Assembly (NCBI GenBank): GCA_028865235.1
Contig: CP114561.1
Coordinates: forward strand, 1,880,001-1,944,000
Length of the DNA: 64,000 nucleotides
From: Candidatus Manganitrophus sp.
GTDB lineage: Bacteria; Nitrospirota; Nitrospiria; SBBL01; Manganitrophaceae
Reading direction: 5' to 3'
Shown here: piece after piece, positions 51,936 through 63,169 of the stretch
Numbering within the stretch: position 1 is the stretch's first letter
How the letters are laid out: the number at the start of each line of letters is the position of its first letter
Notes under the pieces: model-generated
What the model saw: the letters and a program-made list of their open reading frames with translations, nothing else
What the model was told of the DNA's origin: nothing
Database searches by the model: none
Translations under genes and position numbers: made by a program

Positions 51936-54900
51936 ATGATTCACAAGAACCTTCGCTATACTTTTCTGTCCCTATTCCTTTCCCTCATACTATCCCCACT
52001 CACATTCACCGAAAAGGCGGAAGCGGCCGCGCAGATCACCACCAACGCCAATGACGAAGGGTGGAGCCTTCGGAACAGCGCCACCAGTCGAGGGAAAGTC
52101 CTCTGGTATGACCAGACAAACACGGTCTTTTTCCACGATGGAACCAGCACTGATCCGGTTCAAGACACCACAGCGGCGGCCGGGTCTATTGACAACGTCG
52201 TTTTCACACTGGGTAGTGGCGCCTCCGCCGACGAGGTGATCGGAGCTTGGCGAAGAGGAACGGATGACGTGTGGGTGTGGGTCAACGGCGGGACTCCCGT
52301 AAAGGTGAGCGCGACAAATCCAATCAACGCTAACGCAATGAATCCGGAAGCAATCTCTGTTTCGGATGGTTGTGTTTTCATCCGATTCCGGGTTCCTCTC
52401 ACGGTTGGCGAGGCAAACCATGTCTTTAAAATCGATCCTCAGACTGGTGCTGCGGTCAACCTGACTGGAAATGCTTCCGTCCCCGGCGCGGCCCGTGTTT
52501 CGTCGAGCGATTGCCAAGCCGCGTGGGTATTTGACGATGGGGCAGGGACATATCATCTCCAGTTTTACAATGGGACGAATATCATCACTGTCGATACTGC
52601 CGATGAAAACAGTTTGAGTTCTAACCTTCGCGGGTTCCATCTTCAACATGGCCGCTTGGTCTATGAGAAGGTTGTTAATGGAATCAGACAGATCCTCCTC
52701 TATGACAGCACGGCCGAGAACCCCGCGCCCGTTCAGCTGACAAACGACACGGACGCCTCTTTCGGGAACTTCTCCCCCCGGACCGATGGGCGACACATCG
52801 CTTGGCTGCATGGCAACGCCAACGGGACCGATGTTCATATTATTTTCAACGGCGGGGTTCAACTGACCGACACAACCAACCGGCCGGCCGATTTAGGAAT
52901 CACGACAGAACATCCTTTTCAACTTCATCGGGGGCAGCTTTTCTGGACCGACCTGGGCGGCTCGTTTCGTTACCACGACGGAAGCGGTATCGCAACAATC
53001 GATCGGACCCCTTCGACATCGGTGGTCACCCAGTTGGGAAGCCCTTGCTGTCTTCCTTCGTGGGCGGATGGCTTTGTCCATTGGATCGGGCTCAGCAATG
53101 ACGGCGGCCTCGACAGCGAGGTCTTTCGCTTCACCGGAACCGCTCCGGCCGACGCGCAGCAGCCGGTTCCTCCGCTTCTGGTCACCCTGGCGCCGGGCGC
53201 AAACCAAATTACAATCAACTGGGACCAAATCCTCGGCACCGATTCTTACAACCTATACATTTCCGAGCAATCGGGCCTGACGAAAGAAAACTTTTCGACG
53301 TTAAGAGGAGGAAGAAAGCGGAGCGGCGTGACTCGTCCGTATACATTAACCGGCTTAACGCCGAACCGAACGTATCATTTTGTAATCACCGCGGTAGATG
53401 GAGGTACTGAAGGACCAAGTTCCCGTGAGGTCGCGACGGCATTGATAAACTGGGCGTCGGTCGGAGGGTTATCGGGAACCAGTCTCTTCGCAGTCGCGGC
53501 AGATAAAACAACCGATGGAACCGCCTATGCGGCAGGGGGATCAAACGTCTATAAAACGACCGACGGCGGAAACAACTGGACGGCGCTTGCCGGCGGGATC
53601 AACGGGAAAGATGTCAGAGCTCTCGCGGTGGACGGGAACAACGTATACGCATCAAGCCGAGACATTTTTGTCGGCTCGACTCCGGCAAAGATATCGAAGA
53701 GCACCAATGGCGGCACCTTTTGGACAGAAGTCCTTCTCAACGGGGGAAGCCCGGGCGAGTCCGATAAGTCACTCGCAATTGATCCCAATAATCCCAACAC
53801 TCTTTATGCGGGCAACTTCGAGATTCCCACTCTTTATGACGGCGGGACCGATTCTTTAGTAATTAAATCAACCAATGGCGGAGCCAATTGGGATCACCTG
53901 CCGAACTCAACAGTTCAGGGAGCGGAACTTGGCGCGAATACTATCGTGTTCGACTCCGCGGGGGTTGTTTATGTGGGAGGATCAGGAACCCCGAACGTTG
54001 CCAAGAGTAACAATGGAGGCACGACCTGGACCGACATTCGCATCCCAGGCACTAGCATTTTCGTCTACTCCCTTGCGGTTCATCTGACAAACACATCAAT
54101 TCTCTATGCTGGAACCAGTCAGGGAGTGCATAAGAGTGTCGACGGCGGTGTCTCATGGACGAAGAAAAATACCGGCCTTCCCGAGCTGCCTCCGTCCGTT
54201 CGCGCGCTTCTGATCGATCCCGCCGATCCGAAATACATCCACGCCGGAACGTCCGAAGGGTATTATTATACGCTCGACGGGGGAGACTTGGACCGCGGGA
54301 AACAACGGATCGCTGACAAGCTCCGAGACGGTCTACGGATTGGCCCTCACCCCTTCGCGCAATTTGATTGCCGCAACCAGCAATGGACTCTTTCTTCTTG
54401 ATCTCTCGGCGGAGCCGACAACGGCAGTCGTGTCGGACCTGGCACTTTCGTCTACCGTCACACCCAATTCTGTTTCAGCCGGAGAGAACCTGACCTATCA
54501 GCTCACCGTGGCGAACCAAGGACCCGAAGCGGCGACCAGCGTTGTTCTCACGATGACCCTCACCGCCGGAACGAGCTTGGTGTCGGCGGAGCCGCAGGGA
54601 GCGTGTCAGGGGACCGATACCGTAACCTGTAATTTAGGCGTGATTGACAATGGCGCCGCCGCGGTCGTCACCATCGTCGTAACACCAAGTGTCGCCGGCG
54701 ATTTGAACCAACAAGCCCAGGTCTCGACCGGCTCCACCGATCCGAACGGCGCAAACAATTCGGTTTCGATGAGCGCGACCGTCAGCGGCTCGCTGCAGGG
54801 AGGAAACGGCGGGGGAGCCGGCGTCGCCCCCGGGGGAGACGATGGGAATGATGGGGTCTCCACCGGCGGATCAGGTGGAGGCGGGGGTGGCGGCTGCACG

Positions 54901-54984
54901 ATGAAGAACGGCGGCGAGTTTGATCCGACGTTCGTTGGATTGTTCGGTATTGTTTTCGTTCTCTTGCTCCGAAGATCGCCCTGT
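51936..54984 (+). CDS. Large exported surface protein with beta-propellers, FN3, DUF11 and JDVT-type C-terminal tail; frameshifted
   Basis: Signal peptide (about 1-31, cut after EAAA). Residues 33-410 look like a WD40/TolB-type propeller, followed by a fibronectin type III domain (about 412-505). A sortilin/BNR-like propeller of about 290 residues follows, with repeated KSTNGG..W and LAIDP.NPNTLYAG. One base is missing near 54285 (GGGGGAGAC); with it the protein continues into a DUF11 adhesion-type domain, a Gly-rich linker and GGGGGGGCTMKNGGEFDPT, then a hydrophobic helix and RR. That tail matches JDVT-CTERM-type sorting signals. The stop is not visible; the frame runs on into the next gene. 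Confidence 0.78.
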
Positions 54985-56785
54985 GTGAGGACCAGGCTGG
55001 GGATATTCTTTTTGATCGGCTTGGCTTTCTGGTTCGCTCCGAGGGTTTCATATTCCTCCCAGAACGACCTTAACCTCTTTAATACAAATTATGGAACGGC
55101 GGGGACTCGACTCAACACCTGCACTCTCTGCCATACGGCATCTCCTCCGACCCTCAACCCATACGGGAGCGCTTACAAAGCAGAAGGACGTAATAACCCT
55201 GCGTCCTTCGGCACCATTGAGTCGTCCGATTCGGACGGCGACCTCTGGACCAATCTTGAAGAGATCAATGCCCGGACCTTTCCAGGAAATGCCGCAGACA
55301 AAATCATCGTGACCCTGACTCCTTCAACGGATGCGCGATTTGACCGTCCCGGTATGGCGGTTACTTTTACGTTGCAGGTCCAGAACACCGGGAGCAGCAC
55401 GGACACATACGCTGTAACTGTGACCGGCAATAGCTGGACTACCACGGCAGGATCGGTCGGATCATTGGCTTCTTCCGCAACGACCCGTTTGACGGTGACA
55501 GTGGCGATTCCGACCACAGCATCGGCGGGAGCGTCCGATACAGCGGCGGTTACAGTCACCTCGCAGGGGGACTCGACCAAATCGGCCACTGCGACATTGA
55601 CATCGACGGCTTTTTCCGCCCCGTCGCTTGGAGAATGGGTGTCCGTCGGGAAACTATCCGGAACGACCTTCCATGCCGCTGCCGCGGAAAAAACGGATGA
55701 TGGAATTGCCTATGCGGCAGGGGGATCGAACGTCTACAAATCCACGGATGACGGGAATAGCTGGTCGCCGCTGGCAGGAGGGATCGCCGGACAAAATGTC
55801 CGGGCCCTCGCTGTCAGCGGGCAGATCATTTACGGCGCCACTCCGGATGGAAAGCTTTTCAAAAGTGTCAACGGCGGGGACTCCTGGACAGATGTTTTAG
55901 CTCCCTTTGCCGCCCAGGGACTAGGCGAGCAGGTCGCCTCCATCGCCGTCGACCCCGCCAACTCCGGCATCCTTTATACGGGTGATTTCAAGCTGACGGG
56001 TTATGATTTCACGACCGATTCCCTTGTAATCAAGTCGACCGACGGTGGGACAAATTGGGCTCATCTACCGAACCCGCCTATTTCAGGAGCAGAGTTGCAT
56101 GCCCACGCCATTGCAATTGATCCGACAACGCCGACGACGCTCTATGCAGGAGGAACGGGGACTCCGAACCTCGCCAAAAGTACAGATGGAGGCACGACCT
56201 GGACCGACATTCCCATTACCGGGGTCAGCGTTTTTGTCCAATCCCTCGCGATTGATCCGAAAATCACATCGACAATCTACGCGGGAACAGCGACTCAAGG
56301 CATCTTCAAAAGTGTCAATAATGGAGGAACATTCACCCCCGTAAACACGGGCCTTCCGGCGGTTCTTCCAATCGTCTATGCCCTGCTGATCCATCCCGAT
56401 GATCGCAATCAGATTTTTGCGGCAACGTCGGCCGGCCTCTACTTCTCTCCTGACGGGGGCGAACATTGGGTCGCACGAAGCAGCGGGCTGACAACGACAT
56501 CGGCCCAATCGATCAAAGCGGTCGCACTCACCCCTCGCTCATTCTAATCGGCGGGACGGAAGATGGACTCTTCATTCTTGATCTTTCAACACCCCCGACC
56601 GACGGCACAGACAGCGGGTCAGGAGGAAACGGCGGAACCGGCGGAGGATCTATCGGAGGTTCGAGAGGGGGTGGCGGAGGAGGCTGTGCATTGGGAGGAG
56701 ATGGCGCGGCCGATGCACTTTTACCCGGTCTTTTCTGCTTTGCTTTGGGGGCGCTTGTCTGGAGAAAATGTTTTCTGAAAGATAA
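54985..56785 (+). CDS. Second exported beta-propeller protein with haem motif and CTERM tail; frameshifted
   Basis: A GTG start at 54985 gives a signal peptide (LGIFFLIGLAFWFAP). The mature protein begins with a CTLCH haem motif and a Ca-binding-like SDSDGDLWTNLEE. An Ig-like domain (about 105-205) and a BNR-like propeller closely similar to that of the preceding gene follow. Two single-base losses, near 56535 and 56766, must be mended; then a Gly-rich linker, GGGGGGC, a hydrophobic helix and RK end the protein at a TAA (56783-56785). Both proteins are probably anchored or processed by the same sorting protease, not in this window. Confidence 0.7.
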
Positions 56786-56791
56786 AAAATA

Positions 56792-56867
56792 TGGTGCGCC
56801 TGGTAGGAATCGAACCTACAGCCAATAGCTTAGAAGGCTATTGCTCTATCCATTGAGCTACAGGCGC
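56792..56867 (-). tRNA. tRNA-Arg(TCT)
   Basis: A 76-nt cloverleaf with acceptor stem GCGCCTG/CAGGCGC, D arm, anticodon loop CTTCTAA (anticodon TCT), T arm GTTCGATTC and encoded CCA. Confidence 0.95.
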
Positions 56868-56913
56868 AAGATATTACGGATTGCGGAGCAGAAAAAACTT
56901 TGCCGATTAAAAC

Positions 56914-56989
56914 TGGTCGGGGTGAGAGGATTTGAACCTCCGACTCCTGCTCCCAAAGCAGGTGCGCTACCAGGCTGCGCTACACCCCG
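56914..56989 (-). tRNA. tRNA-Pro(TGG)
   Basis: A 76-nt cloverleaf with acceptor CGGGGTG/CACCCCG, anticodon loop TTTGGGA (anticodon TGG), T arm GTTCAAATC and encoded CCA. It is 46 bp upstream (minus strand) of tRNA-Arg. Confidence 0.95.
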
Positions 56990-57025
56990 AAATGACTCTA
57001 AAGATACTCGATCGGCTCTGATTTC

Positions 57026-57636
57026 TCAAGAGGCCGTTTTCTTTATGGCCGCTTTCTTTAAAAGCGGAATCGCGGCCCGGACGGCCGATCCCCGATGGCT
57101 GATCCGATTTTTCTCCCCCGGAGAAAGCTCGGCGAACGTCTTGTTGTAGGCCGGCAGGAAGAAGATCGGATCGTATCCGAATCCCCCTCCCCTACATCCC
57201 GCCGGGTAATCCTCCCCTCGCAACGCCCTTCGACCACCTCGACCTTGCCTTCGGGGCTGGCCAGAGCAATCGTGCAGAGAAAACGTGCCGTCCGCTGGTC
57301 GTCCGGCCGGTCCCCCAGCAGATCGAGGACCTTCTTTCGGTTGTCGGCGTAGGTGACCCCTTCCCCCGCAAACCGCGCCGAGTAAAGCCCCGGCGCCCCG
57401 CCGAGGGCATCGACCTCCATACCGGAATCATCCCCCATTGCCCAATGACCGGTCGCCTTCGCCGCGGCGAGCGCCTTCTGAACGGCATTCTCCCGATAAG
57501 TCGATCCGGTCTCGGGGGGAAGCTTCACGCCGGGAAAGTCGGCCAGCGTGCGGACGTCAATCTCCATCTCCTGCCGCAAGATCGACGCGAGTTCTTCCCC
57601 TTTGTGCTTGTTCTCCGTCGCAATCACCAATACCAC
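57026..57636 (-). CDS. rdgB: dITP/XTP pyrophosphatase (RdgB/HAM1), frameshifted
   Basis: It cleans non-canonical purine triphosphates. [12 protein letters not shown] is the N-terminal substrate loop, and [25 protein letters not shown] the family core. One G is missing near 57185-57195; with it the sequence goes on [21 protein letters not shown], the usual C-terminus. GTG start placed directly after the rph stop (TAAGTG). Confidence 0.92.
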
Positions 57637-58359
57637 TTAAGCCAACTCTCCGACCAATTTTTTCTGGCTCGCCACCAACTTTTTGATCCCGCTCGTCGCC
57701 AGCCGGAGAAGATCGTCCAGCTCCTTCTTCGCAAACGCCTGCTGCTCGGCGGTCCCCTGAACCTCCACGAATTTCCCGCTGCCGGTCATGATCACATTCA
57801 TATCGACCTCCGCGGTCGAATCTTCGGCATAGTTCAGATCGAGGAGTAATTCGCCGCCGACCTTTCCGACGCTGATCGCGGCAAGATAGTCGCGGACCGG
57901 CATGGCATTGATCTTTTTCTCTTTTCGCAAAAATTGAACGGCATCCACCAGGGCGATGAACGACCCCGTGATCGAAGCGGTCCGCGTCCCTCCGTCGGCC
58001 TGGATGACGTCGCAGTCGATCCAGATGGTCCGCTCCCCGAGCGTCGTTGTATCGACCACCGAGCGAAGCGACCGGCCGATCAACCGCTGAATTTCATGGG
58101 TCCGCCCGCCGACTTTTCCCCGCGCCGACTCTCTCGGAATTCGCTCGTGGGAAGAGCGGGGGATCATCGCATATTCGGCCGTCACCCACCCCTTCTTCTT
58201 GTCCCGGAGAAAAGGGGGAACCCGCTCTTCGATGGTCGCCGTGCAGATCACCTTGGTATCTCCCATCTCGATGAGGACGGAGCCTTCCGCATGCTTGATA
58301 AAGTTACGCGTGATCTTAAGCGGCCGCAGCTGGTTCTTTTTTCTTCCGTCGATACGCAT
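57637..58359 (-). CDS. rph: Ribonuclease PH
   Basis: Phosphorolytic tRNA 3' trimming. 240 residues: [64 protein letters not shown] and [16 protein letters not shown] are all family signatures. The two tRNA genes lie downstream on the same strand. Confidence 0.96.
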   Translation of the reverse strand: MRIDGRKKNQLRPLKITRNFIKHAEGSVLIEMGDTKVICTATIEERVPPFLRDKKKGWVTAEYAMIPRSSHERIPRESARGKVGGRTHEIQRLIGRSLRSVVDTTTLGERTIWIDCDVIQADGGTRTASITGSFIALVDAVQFLRKEKKINAMPVRDYLAAISVGKVGGELLLDLNYAEDSTAEVDMNVIMTGSGKFVEVQGTAEQQAFAKKELDDLLRLATSGIKKLVASQKKLVGELA

Positions 58360-58551
58360 TCAGGCTCCTTCTCAGCAGGGGGATGAAGATCGGGTATTAT
58401 AGCGGGAGCGCCTTAAAAGATCAATGAATAAAGCCGGAAACGGGGGCGCCTTCGCTTACCCCTCCCGGCGCTTAGATCCTTACAACGATTGGCATCTAAA
58501 TTCACTTCTGCTATAGTTCGTCTGTTCCATGACCCGGCGGAAAGGAGACGT

Positions 58552-58994
58552 TTGCAGGGGCCGATCATCGAGGTGGCGATTGCGATTATCGTCAGGGACG
58601 GGGAGATCCTCGTAACCCGGCGAAAGGAGGGGTTCATCTTCCCGGGCTTTGGGAATTTCCCGGAGGAAAACGGGATTCCGGAGAAACCATCAAGGCCTGT
58701 CTTCTGCGCGAAGTCAAAGAAGAGCTCGGCGCGACGGTGGAGATCGAGCGGCTTTTCTGGGAAAGATCACACTATTACGCAGATCGAACGGTGATCCTTC
58801 ATGCCTATTTTTGCCGTCTCCTCTCCGGAGATTTAATGCCGCTCGCCTCGCAGGAACTAAAATGGATTCGACCCGATTCGCTCCTCTCCCTTCCCTTCCC
58901 CGAAGCGAATCGGCCGCTCTTGGAAAAACTTGCGAAAGAGCTCTCCCCGGATTCACTCGAAAAAAGGGTTGACGGTTTTCAATGCAGCGCGTAG
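58552..58994 (+). CDS. NUDIX hydrolase (MutT-like), frameshifted
   Basis: A TTG start is suggested by AAAGGAG six nt upstream. The first part, PIIEVAIAIIVRDGEILVTRR, is typical of MutT. One base is missing near 58643; after that the Nudix box reads GKRDSGETIKACLLREVKEELGA in the proper frame, with GX5EX7REVXEE complete. C-terminus ends with a strand-helix. About 148 residues; substrate unknown (oxidised dGTP is common in the family). Overlaps queG by 13 bp. Confidence 0.82.
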
Positions 58995-59949
58995 ATCTTT
59001 TAAAACGGACGGCAGAGATAAAATCAACGGCATCGGGACTCGGCTTTCATCGGGTCGGGATTACCTCTGCCGATCCGGTCGGAGAAGCAGGCCGCCGCTT
59101 TTCAGAATGGCTTGCGGACGGCTTTGCCGGAGAGATGGCCTACCTGCAAAAATCGCCCGAGGTCCGCTCCGATCCGAAGCTGCGATTTCCGGAAGCGAAG
59201 AGCGTGATCTGCCTTGCCCTCAATTACTACCCCTCCGCCTCGCCCGATCCATCCGTTCCGGAAGGTTCCCCGCGGGGGAAGGTCGCCCGATACGCGTGGG
59301 GAGAAGATTACCATACGATCATCGAGGAAAAACTCGCGCTCCTGATCTCCGCCATCGAAGATCGCGGCGGCCGCTGCTGGAAGGGATATGTCGATCACGG
59401 CCCGCTGCTGGAGCGGGCCTTCGCCGAGCGGGCGGGGCTCGGCTTCATCGGAAAGAATACGACGTTGATCACCCCCGATTACGGGTCGTGGGTCTTTCTG
59501 GCCGAAGTGGTGACCGATCTTGAATTGGTCGAAGATCTTCCGATGACCTCCCAGTGCGGCAGCTGTCGGCGCTGTCTCGACGCCTGCCCGACGGGAGCGT
59601 TGACCGAGGCCTACCGGCTCGATGCGCGGCGCTGTATCTCCTACCTGACGATCGAGAACAAAAAGGAAATTCCGGAGGAGTTTCACCCTCAGATGGGAGG
59701 GTGGCTCTTCGGCTGCGACCTCTGCCAAGAGGTTTGCCCCTACAATCGCAACCCGGTTCAAACGGACGTCGAGCCCTTCTCGCCCGAGCGGGGCGCCGGG
59801 CCGTCGCTTTCGTTGGAAGAAATCCGCTCGATCGAAGACAATCGTCGGTTCAAGGAACGCTTCAGCCACACCCCCTCGTCCGGACGAAGCGATCGGGACT
59901 GATCCGAAATGCAAACGCGATTCAGGTTTCCCAAGGAGAACACGATTGA
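58982..59949 (+). CDS. queG: Epoxyqueuosine reductase QueG, frameshifted at the C-terminus
   Basis: Last step of queuosine synthesis in tRNA. Cobalamin- and iron-sulfur-dependent: the ferredoxin-like domain shows CGSCRRCLDACPTGAL and CDLCQEVCPYN. Near 59873 one C is missing (ACACCCCCTCG); with it the C-terminus reads HTPLVRTKRSGLIRNANAI, the usual QueG end, and the stop (59947-59949) overlaps the TTG start of the next gene. About 322 residues. Confidence 0.93.
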
Positions 59950-60689
59950 AAAAGTATCAAGCCCTCCTGTTCGACCTTTGCGATACGATCATGCCCTTCC
60001 GGAACGACCGGATGCCGCTCGCCCGGATTCAAGGAAAAGAGATCCGGACGACCAGCCCCCTTCTGTATGAGTGCTTCACGCAATATGCCGCTCCGATCGC
60101 TTATGAGGAGTTCCACAACCACTTCGTCGAAACGACCGAATCGATCTGGATCATTCGAGACCAATCGGGAGAGGAGATCTCCTCCGCCGCCCGCTTCGAA
60201 CGTTTTCTGGAACGGCTCGGAATGAGCCGGGGCGAGCATTGGGACGCGCTTCACAAACGCTTTCTGGAAACGCATCTAACCCGGATCTCTCTTTGCCTGG
60301 AATGCGCCCCTCAGGTGCGTGAGATGCTCCTTCGCCTGAAAGAAGAATACCGAATCGGCCTTGTCTCCAACTTCGACGACACCGACACCGTCCACGAGGT
60401 CCTGACGCGGGAAGGGGTCGATCACTGTTTTGAGACAGTCATCATCTCCTCCGAAATCGGAATCCGAAAACCGCGCCCGGAAATCTTCCTCGCCGCCTGC
60501 GAGAAGATCGGCGTCGCCCCCGCCGAGTGCCTTTTTATCGGCGACAGCTTCGAAAATGATGTGATCGGCGCGAAGCAACTCGGGATGGACGTAGCGTGGG
60601 TCAACCCAATCGGCCTCCCCCCTCCTGCTGAAGAGCCCCGGCCGGATTACATCCTTACCCAGCTGACCGACCTCTCCAAATTCGTCTAA
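59946..60689 (+). CDS. HAD-family hydrolase
   Basis: 247 residues. DLCDTIMPF at the N-terminus is an altered HAD motif I (DxDxT expected; here the second Asp is Cys-Asp shifted), motif II is LVSNFDD, motif III GIRKPRPEIF and motif IV FIGDSFENDVIGAK. Likely a phosphatase of the haloacid dehalogenase type. Substrate not predictable. Start is TTG with TTGA overlap on queG. Confidence 0.85.
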   Translation: MKKYQALLFDLCDTIMPFRNDRMPLARIQGKEIRTTSPLLYECFTQYAAPIAYEEFHNHFVETTESIWIIRDQSGEEISSAARFERFLERLGMSRGEHWDALHKRFLETHLTRISLCLECAPQVREMLLRLKEEYRIGLVSNFDDTDTVHEVLTREGVDHCFETVIISSEIGIRKPRPEIFLAACEKIGVAPAECLFIGDSFENDVIGAKQLGMDVAWVNPIGLPPPAEEPRPDYILTQLTDLSKFV

Positions 60690-60744
60690 CTGGATGCTGG
60701 AAAGTTCTTAATCCGTCAGCCCGCTTTCGCCGGAACGACGGCGC

Positions 60745-61717
60745 CTACGGCGGGGGCGGCGCCGTCTGCGTGAGCAGCGCGGCCAGAAGGAGCGTCACCA
60801 TCGCGAGGCCGACCTCGATCGTAATATACCGAAAGAAACGCTGCTCCAGATCGGACGCCAGCAATGGCGCGGAACTTTGAATATTCGGAAGCGAGGGAAG
60901 AACATAGAAGCGGCTCAACCCCCATGCCGATCGTCGCCGCCGCTAGAAGAAGTTTTATTGAAAGGACCTGTCCGTAGTTGAAATCGAAAATCCAGTGCCT
61001 GTCCAAAAAGAGGATTACATTGTAACCGCCGCTCGCAATAATCAGGGCCACCGCAAGGATCGCCCTCTTTGAGAAGGTGCCAATGAGGATTCGAAGGAAG
61101 AGGGCCAAGCCGGCCGGCGCCATCCAGGAGGCGGCCTTACGGGCGAGACGCCGCAACGGGAGAAGGCCGCCGATCCAAATCGACACCGACGTGAAATGAA
61201 TCCAGTCGGTGAACACCGCCCCCTGTTGCGCCTTGTGCGTAAAAGGATGTCCGACCAAGCCTCCCGTCAGGCAGAGGAAAATCCCGACCCCCAGCAGGAT
61301 CGGGTCTCTCGCCTTGATTCGAATTTGAACGAGGAGCAAGAGGAACAAAAGAAGAAAGAGCTTGACCATCCAGATGGAGCCATAGTGGGTTTTGGTCAGG
61401 ACAATCGGGAGAACCGGAATGATCGCGGAGAGCGGCTTCCCGCTCATCATCTCCGCCTCATGGACCCAGGTCAAAAAGTGAATCACCAGGAGATAGAAGA
61501 GGAGACCCTTCAGTACCGGCTCGGTATAGTCGGCCTCCTCCTTCTGCAAGCGCCTCTTCGCTTCGGGGTCGCGGAGGGCTTTTACTGAAGGGCGGAACAC
61601 CAGCAGACGAAAGCCGATCGCCCCGACCCAGAGGACAATTCCGACCACATCGAGCCATTTAAAGAGGGTCATCCGGAAGAGATGGACGTCCATCAGGTTA
61701 AAAAGCGGCTGCTCCAT
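60745..61717 (-). CDS. copD: CopD-family copper-resistance membrane protein, frameshifted at the C-terminus
   Basis: Eight or so membrane helices in about 320 residues; HFTSVSIWIGGLLPL and WLDVVGIVLWVGAIGFRLLV are CopD signatures with His and Trp residues thought to bind copper. Near 60925 one extra G shifts the frame; without it the tail reads FRYITIEVGLAMVTLLLAAL and ends at 60745, typical of CopD. Starts 6 bp after copC ends. Probably imports copper into the cytoplasm. Confidence 0.87.
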
Positions 61718-61723
61718 ATCTGC

Positions 61724-62098
61724 TCACTTGATTGTGAACGTAAAATCCCCCTCGGTCCGATGGGTGTCCATCGCCACCACCTCCCACTTCACCCGATATT
61801 TCCCCGGCGGCAGTTTGGGAACGGAGACGCTTAACACGTTATGCTCCTTCTCATCGACCTTCGCATCATGAGCGTCCACCTCTTTCCCGTCCGGGCCAAT
61901 CACTTTGAGGCTGCTAAAGGCCGGCTCCAGGTCGCCGTCGAACCAGATCTTCACCTGGCTCGGAGGCTCTTTCACCTCCGAGCCGACCCGCGGCTCCGAG
62001 CGCATCGGAAAAGCATGCGCCCAGAGCAGTGAGGTCCAGAAAACGGCAAGGAAAAACGGCAGGAGAAGCATTCTATCCCGCCTTAATAAAAATGTCAT
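61724..62098 (-). CDS. copC: CopC-like periplasmic copper-binding protein
   Basis: The 124-residue product has a signal peptide (about 10-27), and the mature N-terminus begins with or near His in WAHAFPMRSEPRVGS. The beta-barrel ends with WEVVAMDTHRTEGDFTF, whose His is the second copper ligand. It passes copper to CopD. The ATG at 62098 lies right after GGAGG; an internal ATG at 62071 is also possible. Confidence 0.88.
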   Translation of the reverse strand: MTFLLRRDRMLLLPFFLAVFWTSLLWAHAFPMRSEPRVGSEVKEPPSQVKIWFDGDLEPAFSSLKVIGPDGKEVDAHDAKVDEKEHNVLSVSVPKLPPGKYRVKWEVVAMDTHRTEGDFTFTIK

Positions 62099-62137
62099 TC
62101 CTCCTTTCCTATTCCTTTCATGATCCTGTTATTGCGG

Positions 62138-63067
62138 TTATCGCTGCGTCCCTCCCAAGACGCCGAAGGGAGTCCATGTATAGCTATGCGGGAACATATC
62201 ATCCAAGAAAAGATGAATCAGCGCCCGCACCCCTGTATGATCGCCGCTGCGGTCGTTGAGAGGAATGATCGCCTCCGCGCCCAGCTGGTAATATTTACCC
62301 GCCCAGATCAGCCCCGGATTGGCGGTCGCGGTCGTCCCCCCATCGGGACCGTTGATCGGCTGCTCAAAGCTGAACTCAACGATTGGAACCATGCGGCTGA
62401 ACGGCCCGCCGATGCCGACGTCTTTGACGAAGGACTGAAGGTACAAAATGCTGTATTCGACCACAAAGCCGTAGCTCAGCGTGGTGGCGATCTCGGCCGC
62501 TTCAGTCGTCTCATTTCCGACCCCCGGCGTCGTCAGTCCCACCTGCGCTTCGATCGCCAGCGGTTTTAAATATTTCATCCCTTCGGGAAGGTCTCCCAAG
62601 CCGTATCCTAAGAGAAGCTGCGGGGTGAGCGAGCTGTGCGGCTCTCTTCCGATCTCCTTCGACCCGGTTCCTCCCATTTCCCATTCCAGAGCCGACGTCA
62701 GTATGAACTCATGCTCCGGCACGCGGAGCATCGAATACTTCACCGCCAGCGCGAAGTTTTCAAATCCGTTCAGATCCTGAGAGCCGTCGTTGGGATGAAT
62801 CTGATTATAAGCGCCGTCGAGATCGAAAGAGAGGTTCGGCGAGAACCGCTTGGAAATACCGAAACCGTATGAATTGACAAGCGCCTCATCATCTTTAAAA
62901 TGGGAATAGGCCAAAAGATCGGCCTCATCCGAGGGAAAGGGGTCAAACACCGTAAGCGATTCCGGGAAAAAGCGCTTTCCGATCACGCCGTGGGCAAACA
63001 AGAGATGCGGAGACAAAACGACTACAAAAAAAATGGCTAAAGACGCGAACAGGGCTCGTCGCAACAT
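62138..63067 (-). CDS. Predicted outer-membrane beta-barrel protein of the copper cluster
   Basis: Signal peptide (about 1-25, FAHGV), then about 285 residues of alternating strands with aromatic ends (FGISKRFSPNLSFDLDGAY, LALAVKYS-like and LLLGYGLG). No catalytic motif. Proteins like this sit beside copC/copD in various bacteria and may be metal porins. It begins MLRRALFASL with a TTC-rich, GGAGGAAACCG ribosome site upstream. Confidence 0.7.
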   Translation of the reverse strand: MLRRALFASLAIFFVVVLSPHLLFAHGVIGKRFFPESLTVFDPFPSDEADLLAYSHFKDDEALVNSYGFGISKRFSPNLSFDLDGAYNQIHPNDGSQDLNGFENFALAVKYSMLRVPEHEFILTSALEWEMGGTGSKEIGREPHSSLTPQLLLGYGLGDLPEGMKYLKPLAIEAQVGLTTPGVGNETTEAAEIATTLSYGFVVEYSILYLQSFVKDVGIGGPFSRMVPIVEFSFEQPINGPDGGTTATANPGLIWAGKYYQLGAEAIIPLNDRSGDHTGVRALIHLFLDDMFPHSYTWTPFGVLGGTQR

Positions 63068-63169
63068 CGGTTTCCTCCTCGCCTGGGTAGATGAGGACGC
63101 GTCTGATCCCTTCCGAAGGGTCGGATCGGCCTCTTTTTTATTAGATGATGCGTTGATCTGACGGTCGAT

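Noticed and set aside
63080..63140. Hairpin CCCTTCCGAAGGG with a T-run on the plus strand
   Set aside because: All nearby genes are on the minus strand, where the T-run would precede the hairpin, so it does not serve as their terminator.
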